Source: Candidula unifasciata (taxonomy: Eukaryota; Mollusca; Gastropoda; Stylommatophora; Geomitridae). Taken from it: 64,000 bases of DNA. Below the pieces are notes generated by a model, which saw only the letters and a list, made by a program, of their open reading frames with translations, searched no databases and had not been told where the DNA came from. Below are positions 1 through 12,649 of this stretch, one piece after another. The DNA is taken from the NCBI GenBank assembly GCA_905116865.2, contig CAJHNH020004890.1, positions 2,739,943 through 2,803,942 on the forward strand, given 5' to 3'. The translations under genes and the position numbers were made by a program. Position 1 is the first letter of the stretch, and each line of letters opens with the position of its first letter.

Positions 1-340
1 ACTACTATATTTTCCTGTCTATGACTGCATGTTGTACCAGGCTGGTGTGGCCGTTACAGGTGCGCTAATTATAACATCTTTGAATGTGGAACGGCGTATC
101 TGGGATCTGTCCTGTTAGTTTGCTAACCAGGTGAACACTTAAACAAAATATCTCAGGATGGTAAACCATCAGGGAGTATCCCGTAGGGGACACATTGATC
201 GAAAGTTAGCCGACACAAAGATAACACTGGAGCCGGTGTAAAGGTGGGAGAATTGGGGGGGGGGGGGGGGGCGCTCGGATGCTTTTCTGGGGGCCCTAGT
301 CGGGATTAAGACAACAATCTTAACAACAATAATAGTAAGG
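1..340. other. No gene recognised
   Basis: I see no conserved coding sequence. There is a poly-G run near 257-271. Confidence 0.5.
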
Positions 341-341
341 T

Positions 342-639
342 TAAGGTAAAGTCGGGAGATGTGAACCAGCGTCATTGCACACTGTTATAAATCATAAGTG
401 CTTTGCCACTAGTGCGGAAAGCTGATAAGAAACTGTCCGCCTGTGTCGCCGTCCGCACGCAACTCTGTAGCTACAGCGGCGTTCCTCCATTTACACCAGA
501 GTGTTACCTCTGATACCCATGAGCTAGAGGCTGGGTGAACCCCGGGAACCACCCGGTTTTGAACCCCGGCCGTGGGCTGCAACGCGTCACAGCTGGATTT
601 GAAAGCGAGTCTCCTATCGACTGCGTTAACGCGGCCCCA

Positions 640-640
<1 letters not shown>
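342..640 (-). mobile_element. tRNA-derived SINE, family C, copy 1
   Basis: Read on the minus strand, it starts with a tRNA-like head (box A-like CGCAGTCGATAGGAGACTC, box B-like GGGTTCAAAACC). It continues with a body that is matched by 60690-60965 on the plus strand (for example GCGACACAGGCGGACAGTTT against GCGACACAGGTGGATAGTTT). Two copies in opposite orientation with a tRNA-like head define a SINE. An (AAT)n tract at 640-688 adjoins it. Confidence 0.75.

Positions 641-688
<48 letters not shown>
640..688 (+). repeat. (AAT)n microsatellite
   Basis: About 16 uninterrupted AAT units next to the SINE head. Confidence 0.95.
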
Positions 689-689
<1 letters not shown>

Positions 690-734
690 AGAGCAAGCTC
701 AGCCATACCCATCCACATCCAACACTGTGAAAGG

Positions 735-1240
735 AGAAAAAAATAGTTGTGTGTCCTTTTCAGGATACTGCAGAACCGCCTTCAGCATATTTTTGGCTGT
801 TGTGGTTTTTCTATGCAAATTTACGTCCAGAAGTTTGTCATTCACCAGTGTGTTACGGGAAGCAAAGAATAGTGACACTGCACCCTAACATGCATGTCGT
901 AAGAGGCGACTAAGGGTAGGGTTGGGATTGAGGTTGGCTACCTCATCCTGTAAAAACCATAGCCACAAAAACCAACCAACCATGAATAAGGCAAAAAGAG
1001 AAGCAAGTAAATCCCAGCCAGCCAAGATGAGGGGAGGCTCTTCAATTAGAAGAAGTATGACACGGTGTGGAGAAAGCCGTAAGGGACGTACGTCCTCTCA
1101 GCTCCAGAACAAGCACCTAGAATAATGAAGTTAGAAAGATGGAGAGGACATGGGGAGAGCTCCATGCAATGGCGAATGATAGAACGACTTGGCGTGAGTT
1201 GGTTGAGGGCCTATGCTCCACTGGAGAATAGAAGGTGGGA
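735..1240 (+). mobile_element. LINE/SINE 3'-end repeat, copy 1
   Basis: The sequence from about 855 (GGGAAGCAAAGAATAGTGAC) to 1215 is matched by 31958-32290 with few differences, including the peptide RRSMTRCGESRK and the closing TTGGCGTGAGTTGGTTGAGG. The longer copy at 31.9 kb runs into a LINE ORF2 tail. The stretch 740-850 is related to the SINE body at 49470-49570. Confidence 0.7.
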
Positions 1241-1359
1241 AAAGAAGATAGACGACTGGACACCGCGCGCGCGCGCGTGCACACACACACATTTAGTAAT
1301 ATTATTAATTATTGTTATAAACTCACTGTACCAACCTTCACTAGATAAAAGCTGACTTG

Positions 1360-2750
1360 CCGGCGTAGTTTTGAAACTGCTCCAGGTGAGAGTTCAGGAT
1401 GTTAAAAGAGAGAAAGTTAACGAAACTTATCTAAAAGTAACAGATGCAGCCAATGAGATCAGAAATATGTAGTCAATAATCAATAACAAACTAAAGCGGT
1501 TTCATAGAACTGGTAAAACTGAAACTACTTTAGCCAACTATAACTTATCATAACTTGTCCTAACATCATCATCATCATCACAAGCCATGCCGGTAAGCAC
1601 AGGCTGAAATATTTTGCCATCTCAGACAATCACCGCAATCAAGGATCACGTCAGTGTTACTGTCCTGTCCCTACATGTGGATCAGGACATCAATATAATA
1701 ATCTCTTCGACATTCTCTGTCTGCATAAAACTTGCCAGTTTTTATCCAGTTTTCAAATCCGTTCGCTCTCAAATCGTGTTCAAGAAAAACAGACTGTCAA
1801 CATCTATTTGTTCTAACCAGTTTACTTTTTTCATCTGTCCCGAGAAGGGCTGCCGGAGTTTATCTGTCTTTTCATGATAACTTAGTCAAGGTTTCAACAT
1901 TACCACAATCGGGTTTCCCCATACTTGCCCCGTTCCTGTGCCAGTCCAAATGAAATGAAATGTCCCTGACTGTCACAATTGAAAAACTGGTGAACAAACA
2001 ATAAGTCCCGGAACAATCCAGAAATATGCGCAAACAGCAAATGCAATGTGGAATGATATCATGACCAACACCACATAGCACTGAATTTTTTATTTGTGTG
2101 AGTGGTGCCTTCAACATGCTGAACTTGCCGAAACTAAACAAGTGCTGAGTGTTGTAGGACCAGAAGCAGGACATCTAAGGCTATGTGTCTGTGCTCAGCG
2201 ATGATAAAAGCTATTATTAAGATATCCCCTAACAGCTCACACACAAACAGTTGCGAAAGGCAGCAGGTGCTGAAGGTACCATGCCCTGCCTGCAAGGCCT
2301 GCTGCGTCGTATCATGTATATTTTTTTTAAAGGGGGGAATAATTTGGACATATGATGCTAAACTTTTTTTAAAGGAAAAAAAAGCGAAGTTGTGGGGTCA
2401 TGTTGTCGTGCCGGTGTGTCAGCTGAAGGGATTTAAGGGTCATCGACGGGTCACGACACATGATACAATAGGATTATTATTGCAAAGGGACGAGTATGGT
2501 ATCTCGGGATTACGTGCCGGTGGCTCATTGTTTTATCTGTAGCTAGGGTGCAACACATGGGTGGTCTAATATATGGGTTGTCAAATATGTCGTAGATGTG
2601 TATTATTGTTGCTAGTATATGTTGTTTGGTCCCCTGTTATTGTAAAGTAGTGTGGCTGCGCCTCTCTGCTGCAAATTTATGGTCTGATATAAGGATGATC
2701 AAGCAAGTCGTATGCGTTCGCTAATAGTTGGTGTATTATTGTCTTTAATG
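1360..2750. other. No gene recognised
   Basis: Short open frames exist, the longest at 2183-2542 (plus, 119 codons), but none matches a family I know or has a convincing composition. Confidence 0.4.
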
Positions 2751-2754
2751 ATAT

Positions 2755-2990
2755 TATAGGTCGCAGGTGCCGCGGAAGCAGTGGGTGGTGTGGATGCCCT
2801 GGAGCGGTGTGGGTATCGTGGGTGTCGTGGGGCAGTGTGGGTATCACAGGGTGGTGTGGGTGCCGCGGATGGTGTGGGTGTCACTGTATGGTTTAGCGTG
2901 TAACGTGGGTTGTTGTGGGTAGCACGGGGTGGTTCAGCAGATAGAGCAGATTGATGTGGGTATCGCAGGTGATGTGGAATTGTCTTGTGG
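2755..2990 (+). repeat. Degenerate GT-rich minisatellite
   Basis: Imperfect units of the form GTGGGTATCGTGGGTGTCGT, 15-30 bp apart, read as repeated His-Pro-Arg-Tyr-Pro on the minus strand. No coding meaning inferred. Confidence 0.7.
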
Positions 2991-4018
2991 TAAGTGTGCC
3001 ACCGATGGTGCGGGTACCACAGTTGGTCTGAAACAAGTGAAAAATATAGCAAGCGAGGCGTATGTCGTGTAAGGTTATGGCTATCTGAGTTGACTTTACA
3101 AACAATTTTTAAAAATGTAGGCGACTTTCCGCTGTTACCCACCATACTATGTCCGAATTACTTTTATCTCAGTGAAGATACAAATTCTACAATATGCCTA
3201 AGACGTTTTTGTCCACCGGGGGAAATATTTCCATGTCAGTAAGCCTTAGCCAGCTATTTCCCGTTCTTCAAAGACTTACTATTTTGACAACATGTCATTC
3301 ACTAACCAGCAACCATCTCGACTATTTTCTGTCCTTGACTTTTTCCTGTTTTTCTTAACTCACTAACATACCACCTCTGAGCTTATCAATAATCTCTTAC
3401 TAATTGACAATTTGTTTCTTTAAATCCTCATCTTAATAACTTGTGCTCGTTAAGTCAGGCACTGTAGTTAACATATCTTTCAATGACTAGAGGTCATCTT
3501 AAAACTTCCTGTTTCACTTTGTGTCACTAATTACCTAACGGCCATTTTAGCAACTGTTCGCTTAGCCGTCCAGGGCAATCTTCTGCATAGCAGCCATCGC
3601 GAAGACTTTTTTTGGGCAGCTACTTTCACTGTTCTTCTTAACTCACTAACTACTCTTCTCCCAACTTACCGAATATTTCTTACAAAAGTGACATACAAAA
3701 ACAAGTGGATGACAGAGAATTACAGTGCGATTATATCAAACCAAATGAGAAGTAGGGCCAATCAGCTTCATAATATCACAAACACCAACTACAAATGAAC
3801 GTTGTGGCTAGAAAACCTTCATTGGCACACACATAAACGTACAATATCATAAATACGAACACGGATACACAAAATAACATAACTTCTGTTGCATTTCTGT
3901 CTGGTTAGTAGAATATCTCTCACGTATGTGGTCACCGGAGATGAATACTGCATTAACATGCACCAACATTCCACTAAGCTGTGCAGAGCCAGCCAGTCTG
4001 CCCACCTGTTTATTTCCC

Positions 4019-5419
<1,401 letters not shown>

Positions 5420-5624
5420 ATATTTGTGGTGACGTTTCTTGTCCTCATCTCATCTGGTTTTGGATTGTGTTTTAATGGAAATGATTTGTTGAACACTAAG
5501 GTATTCTTGTGTACAATTTGAACAATTTCGCTACTTAAGTTAGAAAGATTCTGAATGTCAGATTTATGTCCCTTTCCGTAGCTAGGTTTATTTTTTTTTT
5601 TTAATGATCTTGTCACCCCCTTGT

Positions 5625-5810
5625 GGGATGCAATTTTTCGTTATTTGAAGCCCTACTCTGGTTCTTGCCATGGGCCGCAATAAAGCCCGGCCATTATTAT
5701 GTTCTAATGGCTAAACGGGGTTTCTGGGACCTCTACACTGGTGATCCTCGTCCACATTGTGGCACTTTGTGGCTTGTGTGATGTCCTGGTAGGGTAGAAA
5801 GTCAGTCAGT
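5625..5810 (+). repeat. Interspersed repeat D, copy 1
   Basis: Matched by 54465-54660: both contain GGGTTTCTGGGACCTCT, then GTGATCCTC, then TGTGATGTCC and end in GTCAGTCAGTC. Class unknown. Confidence 0.7.
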
Positions 5811-6045
5811 CAGTCCTTAGCTTTGTTTTTTCCCCCATTTATTATTTAAGATGAAGTTTTCAGTAGCCTTCTGGGTGCTTAACAACTGATACAGTTGAAA
5901 GTAAATACATTGAAAAAAATATAATCAAAAGACAAACAAAATAATAGGCATATAATACTTATTAAAAATGAATACTTAATGGCTCTGAGCAATAGTACTG
6001 TTCTGAGTATTATTATTTGATTACAAGCTTAAAGAAGTCATGTAA

Positions 6046-6631
6046 CTAAAGTCTGTGTGTAATCTGTTTCAGAGTGGAAGGTGAAATGTAGGAGTTCAAT
6101 ATATCAGATATTTTTAGTAAAGGGTTATCTTTCAGGATCTCCATGTCCCATTCAAGTATTTGTATCTGTTGCATTAAGTGCCGTATTTGAAATTCTAAAA
6201 TTTTCTCCTGTCCTAGTAACGCTTTCAAGTCCTTTAGTATTTCCATTATATTATATATTTCAGTCTCCAGGCTCTTTATTCGGTACTACATATCGATTTC
6301 AATCAAGTGTAAGCTGCTGACCGTGATAGAATAAAGAATAAGCACAAAAAACGCAAGTACAGCAAAGGCGACAACCACGTGCCATATTTGCACACTTGTC
6401 TCGGCTGGACGCTTGTAATCTCGGCTGTGTTTATGTTTTGTTGAGACTTCCTTTTCCTCGATGTTCTTCGCAAGATCTACAGTCGCATGGTGTCTTTGTC
6501 TCAGTGTTGTTGTATCCAGGTCTTGGGTAGATGTAGTAGTCTCCATCTTCTGAGTGCAGTTCTCTCCCTCGAGTTTCCTTATATGTTTGATCTGGTTACT
6601 TGTTGCTTGCTGTAGAAAGTAGTAGGAATTA
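6046..6631 (-). pseudogene. Membrane-anchored coiled-coil ORF with in-frame TAG, truncated by a Helitron
   Basis: On the minus strand, a frame from the Helitron edge (6631) encodes a hydrophilic stretch, then one membrane segment (IWHVVVAFAVLAFFVLILYS), then TAG at 6286-6288. The same frame continues with no other stop to 6046 as a helical, coiled-coil-like region (KSLETEIYNIMEILKDLKAL; ILEFQIRHLMQQIQILEWDM). The layout resembles a type II membrane protein with an extracellular stalk. I do not recognise the family. The N-terminus is replaced by Helitron sequence at 6632. It could be a pseudogene, a sequencing error at the TAG, or the last exon of a gene. Confidence 0.45.
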
Positions 6632-8839
6632 TCTATATATATAAAAATCAATGTTTGTGTGTTTGTTTACCCCTTATAGACTCGGAAACTACTGAACCGA
6701 TTTAGCTGAAATTTTCAGGATATGTTTGTTTTGATACCGGATGTTGAACCATCATGGTTTGAAATTCAACCTGTCACTGATAGAGATAGGTGACCACAAT
6801 TTAAGCCATATTATTCGAAACTAATATTTATAATTTTAGTGATTTCTAATTATAGCCACGTTAGTAATTGCGCATGCGCCGTAGTCAGAACGCTAGGCTT
6901 CCACCATTCGCCGGCGAGTTACGTGCAGCCAACGCCTTCTCTAATACATAGAGTAGGTCGTGGTACAGCAAACAAGACTATCTCTATATTTGCCACAATA
7001 ACCATATTAAACACGATTTCTATTTTTTTTTTCAAACAACCTTCGATGGGGGGGGGGGGGGGGCATCAAGGACTATCTCGACGTCGGCGCAGACATTGAC
7101 TGCGACATTAACTTCATTAACCGTGTTAGACACGTGCAATTTCTATTCTTGTGCCGTTTCATTAATATATCTGGAGTATCTGTCTACGAGAAAACAATTG
7201 CCTGCGGTTTTGAGTTGTGTTATAATCGTGACACAGTAGTAGGGACACACATCTCTAATAGTGAAGTTCTCTTCTCGTTGATCCGATTAAGTGGCTGCTT
7301 GGTCGTATGGTTAGAACACTGGGTTTCTGTGCGGGAGACCAGGGTTTGAATCCGCAGTAGTTCATTTTTTTTTACCCCGGACTAAAATAATATCCTCATC
7401 TGCTCTCTCGTGATTACAGCACTAGCCATGTGGCCATTAATACTAAGAAAAGAAAAAAAAAGGACAGGTATGTGGGTAAACCAGTTGATAATTAAATTTG
7501 ACTATTTCGCATACTTATGATTTCATTTTTAAACTTTGCGATTGCATGGTTACGCTGACATTTCATAGCTTTCTTTACATTTATTTTCGTTTAGATTTAA
7601 TTATTTCATCTGCGTTGGAATTTTAAGCTGTGCTGTTTACCATGGCGTTCATTTCCTAATTATGGTGTTTTTTTCCTGTGTTCATTTGCTTTTCAAGTGG
7701 GTTTTTTTTTTCTCTCAACTACTTCGATGAGGGAAAGAGTAGTCAGTGAATTTAGGGGGGGGGGGAACTATTAACTGGGTGAGCTTAAAGTCACAGTAAC
7801 TGCTTTACCCACTCAAAGTAGCAGCAGCAGTAATAGTTGTGGTTGGGCTGTTACACCGTAGTGCGCTCATGTGGAGACCGACGGTAAGGTTATGGCGTTC
7901 TTCTGTCGGGAAGCGAAATTATACATCCTAACCTGACCAGTCTGTAGCGACAGCACTAGCCATGCGGCACCAAATCTTCTGGCTTACGACTCCCTGTCTA
8001 CTCCGATGGTAAAACAGATAGCAGTGACATTGTTTTAGCTACTGTGGTGGTGGTGGTCGTGGTAGTAGTTGTAAGGGTACTTGAAAGATGATGTGGTAAA
8101 TATTACACAAGCCCCATTCACTACCTATTACAATTCCTGCTCCCCATTTCAGTCCGGATGGACTGGGATGTCAATGTCAGTTACAACAACAACAAAATAT
8201 CGCCAAGTGATAATTTTCAAACCTTTCGAAGAGGGAGAGAGCAGTAGTCGGTAGAAGAGGGGAGGGGAGGTTGTAATGACTAAAATTTAAGAGAACTTAA
8301 AGAGCTTTACACGTGATTTTCAAGTTCTCATTACTTAATTTGTTTATATTTTACTAATGCTACCTCCGCTATTCTTTTTTTTTTTTTTTTACGACTTACT
8401 TTGTTATTTACAAGTACAGTTGTAGCTTTACTTCCGTCTCCTGTAAAAATACACACTGCTTTAGCATGTGATAACCAAATACCCATTTTTGTTACTGTGC
8501 TAATAACACCATTTAAACGACCACTAATATAAAGACACAATTATATGGTGCGTGTTCTAAAGTTGGAAAACCAGACTATATCTATATCTGTGCAGAGAAT
8601 GATTGCGACATTAACTATATTAGACAAGTGCGATAACCATTGTCTTTCTTTTCCAAAAACCTTTGATGAGGGAGAGAGTAGTAGGTGGATTTAGTTGTGG
8701 TGGGGTGGGGGGGGGGGGTCAAAGATTATCTCTATATCTTAGCAGACAATGATTGTATTAGACACGTGCGATTTCTATTTTCTTTTATTTCCTTTTAGCC
8801 AAACTATGCCACAGCAACGCGTGGCCGGGTACAGCTAGT
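6632..8839 (+). mobile_element. Non-autonomous Helitron, about 2.2 kb
   Basis: The 5' end after an A is TCTATATATATAAAAATCAA followed by the phrase GACTCGGAAACTACTGAACC, a very common Helitron 5' terminus in invertebrates. The 3' end has a hairpin (GCCAC / GTGGC around AGCAACGC) followed by GGGTACAGCTAGT, fitting the CTRRT rule. There are no terminal inverted repeats. No Rep/helicase coding is visible. The interior holds degenerate modules ('CTTTGATGAGGGAGAGAGTA', poly-G tract, 'TTAGACACGTGCGATTTCTA') at about 7020-7145, 7690-7760, 8225-8280 and 8650-8790, and a tRNA-like sequence at 7290-7353. Confidence 0.85.
7286..7356 (+). repeat. tRNA-like sequence inside the Helitron
   Basis: TGGTCGTATGGTTAGAACAC resembles box A and CAGGGTTTGAATCC resembles box B. 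The acceptor stem does not pair convincingly, so I read it as a SINE head or captured tRNA relic, not a functional tRNA gene. Confidence 0.55.
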
Positions 8840-8934
8840 AATAATAATAAAAATAAATAATAATAATAATAATAACTGACGGTTATCCTCCGAATAACGG
8901 TCTTACATTTTTGAAGCCGAAAATGCACTCTAAC

Positions 8935-9022
8935 AGGGCCTCAGTCAATGTCAATTTCGGACTTCCGGCGATTTTAATTGCGCACTTCCGGCGACTTCCG
9001 CCACCGCCGAGAGTATCTCCCA

Positions 9023-9087
<65 letters not shown>

Positions 9088-9275
9088 ATGGCACGCAATT
9101 TTTGAGGAGATATGTTTAGATAATAGTAACTTTGCTCTCCAGACTTACAGTGTTACATACTAGCTCACCTCTGATTGGTCGACCTTCAGCCTAGCTCACC
9201 TCTGATTGGTCGACCTTGAGCCACGTGTCCTTGGCACAAGGTTACGGGGGGTGTTCCGTATTGCCATTGGTATCG
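8935..9275. promoter_or_regulatory. Possible promoter-like cluster: ETS, CCAAT and GAGA-type motifs
   Basis: Two ACTTCCGGCG (ETS/GABP-type) sites at about 8961 and 8984, a further ACTTCCGCC, a (CT)n tract at 9025-9083, two 29-bp direct repeats each with CTGATTGGTCGACC (inverted CCAAT) at about 9163-9222, an E-box CCACGTG, and another ATTGG near 9264. The mixture is what animal housekeeping promoters look like, but no first exon is recognised on either side. Confidence 0.3.
9025..9083 (+). repeat. (CT)n microsatellite
   Basis: About 29 uninterrupted CT units. Confidence 0.97.
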
Positions 9276-9394
9276 CGTGTTGTTTATGTCAGCATGCCAG
9301 TGCTTTTAACACTCCAAAAACATCGACAAACTGGGTCTAACACAAAATCCCTTTAGAGAGTAATGAAACCTATGCCACAGGCATTCTCTTTGTC

Positions 9395-9672
9395 TCCTTG
9401 TCTCTTTGGCGTAGCGGCTAGACGCTCGCGTGCAGATCGGAAGGTCGTGGTTTCACTCCGTGGAGGAGCCCGACTTTTTCAAAAATGACCTTGACTCCCA
9501 GGTCGACCCAGCCTTGAGTGAGTACCGGGTGCAGTCCCAGGAGGTAAAGGCGGCCTGTATGATGCTGACCAAATCACCCATCTTGTACCAATTGGTCTAC
9601 ACAAATATAGGTATAGCCCTATATGCCCTATACGCCTAAAGGCGTGGAAAAGAGACCTTCACTTTTTTTTTG
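9395..9672 (+). mobile_element. tRNA-derived SINE, family B, full copy
   Basis: The head TTTGGCGTAGCGGCTAGACG (box A) and GGTCGTGGTTTCACTCC (box B) is followed by a body with GACTCCCAGGTCGACCCAGC, GATGCTGACCAAATCACCCA, then CCTAAAGGCGTGGAAAAGAG and a T-rich tail. The same element recurs at 52985-53265 (plus), 16190-16435, 30125-30300 and 38596-38795 (minus), and as 3' fragments at 24005-24115 and 42780-42860. Confidence 0.9.
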
Positions 9673-9679
9673 TTAGATC

Positions 9680-10235
9680 AATGGAAAAAAAAACATGATC
9701 ACTCTCTGATCTTGTCTGAGCGGTTTTAGGATCAACGAGACCATTTTCTCAACGGCAAGAACATGGCCAACTACAGGGCGTAGCAGTCAGTTACCAAGCT
9801 AGCGCCCAGACCTATCTCTAAAGCTGTCTGGGCGTGGTTAGAAAGTGGTTATAAGGTTATTAGGTTATAAGCATGTGCTCTTTTACTTATTGGTCAGTAC
9901 TGAACACATGACAATGGCATGATCATGTTCAACTAAGTAAATTACAAGCAGGGAGGCATCAACAGGTTTCAAATGATCGCTCCTAACAGACAAACATTAA
10001 GGTAGGTGGGTAAATAGGTGGATATGTAGACCGACGAATTAGTGGCTCTAGGGGTGGAACGACAGACCTAACAGACACAGTGACAGACAGCCAGATAAAA
10101 GATGGGTGGAAAGACAGACAGGTGTTGGGATAGACAGATATATACATACAAGAAGGATGGAAGGACGGGCATATGGATAGATAGATACATGATGGATGGA
10201 AGAAAAGACAGATAGACAAATAGGTACACCATGAC
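9680..10235. other. No gene recognised
   Basis: AT-rich spacer passing into GATA/GACA-type degenerate repeats from about 10010, the edge of the satellite that follows. Confidence 0.5.
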
Positions 10236-11250
10236 TGGAAGGGCAGGCAAATATAACAGATGGAGACAAGATGGATGGAAAATAGAACAGATGGAGACAA
10301 GATGGATGGAAAATAGAACATATGGAGACAAGATGGATGGAAAATAGAACAGATGGAGACAAGATGGATGGAAAATAGAACAGATGGATACAAGATGGAT
10401 GGAAAATAGAACAGATGGAGACAAGATGGATGGAAAATAGAACAGATGGATTCAAGATGGATGGAAAATAGAAAAGATGGAGACAAGATGAATGGAAAAT
10501 AGAACAGATGGATACAAGATGGATGGAAAATAGAACAGATGGAGACAATATGGATGGAAAATAGAACAGATGGAGACAAGATGGATGGAAAATAGAACAG
10601 ATGGATACAAGATGGATGGAAAATAGAACAGATGGAGACAAGATGGATGGAAGAATAGAACAGATGGAGACAAGATGGATGGAAGAATAGAACAGATGGA
10701 GACAAGATGAATGGAAGAATAGAACAGATGGATACAAGATGGATGGAAAATAGAACAGATGGAGACAAGATGAATGGAAGAATAGAACAGATGGAGACAA
10801 GATGAATAGAAAATAGAACAGATGGAGACAAGATGGATGGAAAATAGAACAGATGGAGGCAAGATGAATGGAAGAATAGAACAGATGGATACAAGATGGA
10901 TGGAAAATAGAACAGATGGAGACAAGATGGATGGAAAATAGAACAGATGGAGACAAGATGGATGGAAGAATAGAACAGATGGATACAAGATGGATGGAAA
11001 ATAGAACAGATGGAGACAAGATGGATGGAAAAAAGAACAGATGGATACAAGATGGATGGAAAATAGAACAGATGGAGACAAGATGGATGGAAAATAGAAC
11101 AGATGGAGACAAGATGGATGGAAAATAGAACAGATGGATACAAGATGGATGGAAAATAGAACAGATGGAGACAAGATAGATGGAAAATAGAACAGATGGA
11201 GACGAGATGGATGAAAGATAGAACAGATGGAGACGAGATGGATGGAAGAA
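10236..11250 (+). repeat. Composite satellite, 31-bp section
   Basis: About 32 units of the 31-bp form AGATGGAGACAAGATGGATG-GAAAATAGAAC, with variants GGATAC/GGAGAC and an occasional extra base (AAGAATAG). Because 31 is not a multiple of 3, all three minus frames stay open over hundreds of codons; this is not a gene. Confidence 0.97.
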
Positions 11251-11284
11251 TAGACAGATAGACAAATAGGTACACCATGACTGG

Positions 11285-11765
11285 AAGGGCAGGCAGATAG
11301 AACAGATGGACAAGATGAATGGAAGGGCAGGCAGACAGAACAGATGGACACAAGATGGATGGAAGGGCAGGCAGAGAGAACAGATGGACACAAGATGGAT
11401 GGAAGGGCAGGCAGACAGAACAGATGGACACAAGATGGATGGAAGGGCAGGCAGACAGAACAGATGGACACAAGATGGATGGAAGGGCAGGCATACAGAA
11501 CAGATGGACACAAGATGGATGGAAGGGCAGGCAGATAGAACAGATGGACACAAGATGGATGGAAGGGCAGGCAGATAGAACAGATGGACACAAGATGGAT
11601 GGAAGGGCAGGCAGACAGAACAGATGGACACAAGATGGATGGAAGACAGAACAGATGGACACAAGATGGATGGAAGAGCAGGCAGACAGAACAGATGGAC
11701 ACAAGATGGATGGAAGATAGATCAGATGGACACAAGATGGATGGAAGGGCATGCAGATAGAACAG
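11285..11765 (+). repeat. Composite satellite, 40-bp section
   Basis: About 11 units sharing the core ACAAGATGGATGGAAG with the 31-bp section, extended by GGCAGGCAGACAGAAC. Units are more uniform than in the 31-bp section. Confidence 0.96.
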
Positions 11766-11869
11766 ACAAGTATATATAAATACTCAATATTCGGATACAC
11801 ACACACACATACGAGATAGATGAAAGAAAAACAGATGGACGATAGAACATACAGAAAGGTAGAAATGGA

Positions 11870-12150
11870 TGGAATAGCAGGAAGATAGAACAGACAGATG
11901 CAAAATAGATGGAATGACAGGCAGATAGAACAGACAGATAGATGCAAAATGGATGGAATGACAGGCAGATAGAACAGACAGATAGATGCAAAATGGATGG
12001 AATGACAGGCAGATAGAACAGACAGATAGATGCAAAATGGATGGAATGACAGGCAGATAGAACAGACAGATAGAGGCAAAATGGATGGAACGACAGGCAG
12101 ATAGAACAGACAAATAGATGCAAGATGGATGGAATGACAGGCAGATAATC
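11870..12150 (+). repeat. Composite satellite, 44-bp section
   Basis: Six units with the core GCAAAATGGATGGAATGACA then GGCAGATAGAACAGACAGAT. It shares the ATGGATGGAA core with the two preceding sections, so the three are stages of one array. Confidence 0.95.
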
Positions 12151-12159
12151 AATAGAGAA

Positions 12160-12640
12160 ACAAACAGACTAACAGTACCAACCTTAACTAGACACAATAT
12201 CAGGTAGAAAACGCTTCAAACTGTTTTTGATTTTAGCTCAGGGTGACAGTTAAATGGAAGTAACCAGCACCTTTCTGACAGTAAAAGATACAGTAACAGC
12301 TGATAACGTCTTGTGCTTCACGTTAGAGTCAGTGGTGATTGTTGAAACCGAAAGCAAATCTAATCAGTAACAAAATAGATTTCTTTCCAGGAATCAGAAT
12401 AGCTGAGATAATAAATGACTGTAGCATCTTTTCAAGATACTGTTGTAACTGAAAGTCAAGTCAAATATGCTAAATATAACATAAAATATTAGGAGATAGC
12501 TCAGTGGAGGGAATGGTAGAGATGCGCACATATACAACGGAACGTCACGACTAATGTTTGTATCAACGGAGCACTAAATACTAAGTAAATAGAGGAATAG
12601 ATAGATTTTCTACGAAATGAACATTCGATATTTAATACAC
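12160..12640. other. No gene recognised
   Basis: A tRNA-like box A (TAGCTCAGTGGAGGGAATGG, about 12498-12517) is present without a clear box B. Confidence 0.4.
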
Positions 12641-12649
12641 ACTAAACAT

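Noticed and set aside
2183..2542. 119-codon plus-strand frame
   Set aside because: No recognisable family, low-complexity patches, no splice or promoter context.
9983..12197. Minus-strand frames up to 698 codons (Cys/Ser/Ile/His-rich)
   Set aside because: The period matches the 31/40/44-bp satellite units and all three minus frames are open, so there is no selective signature for one frame.
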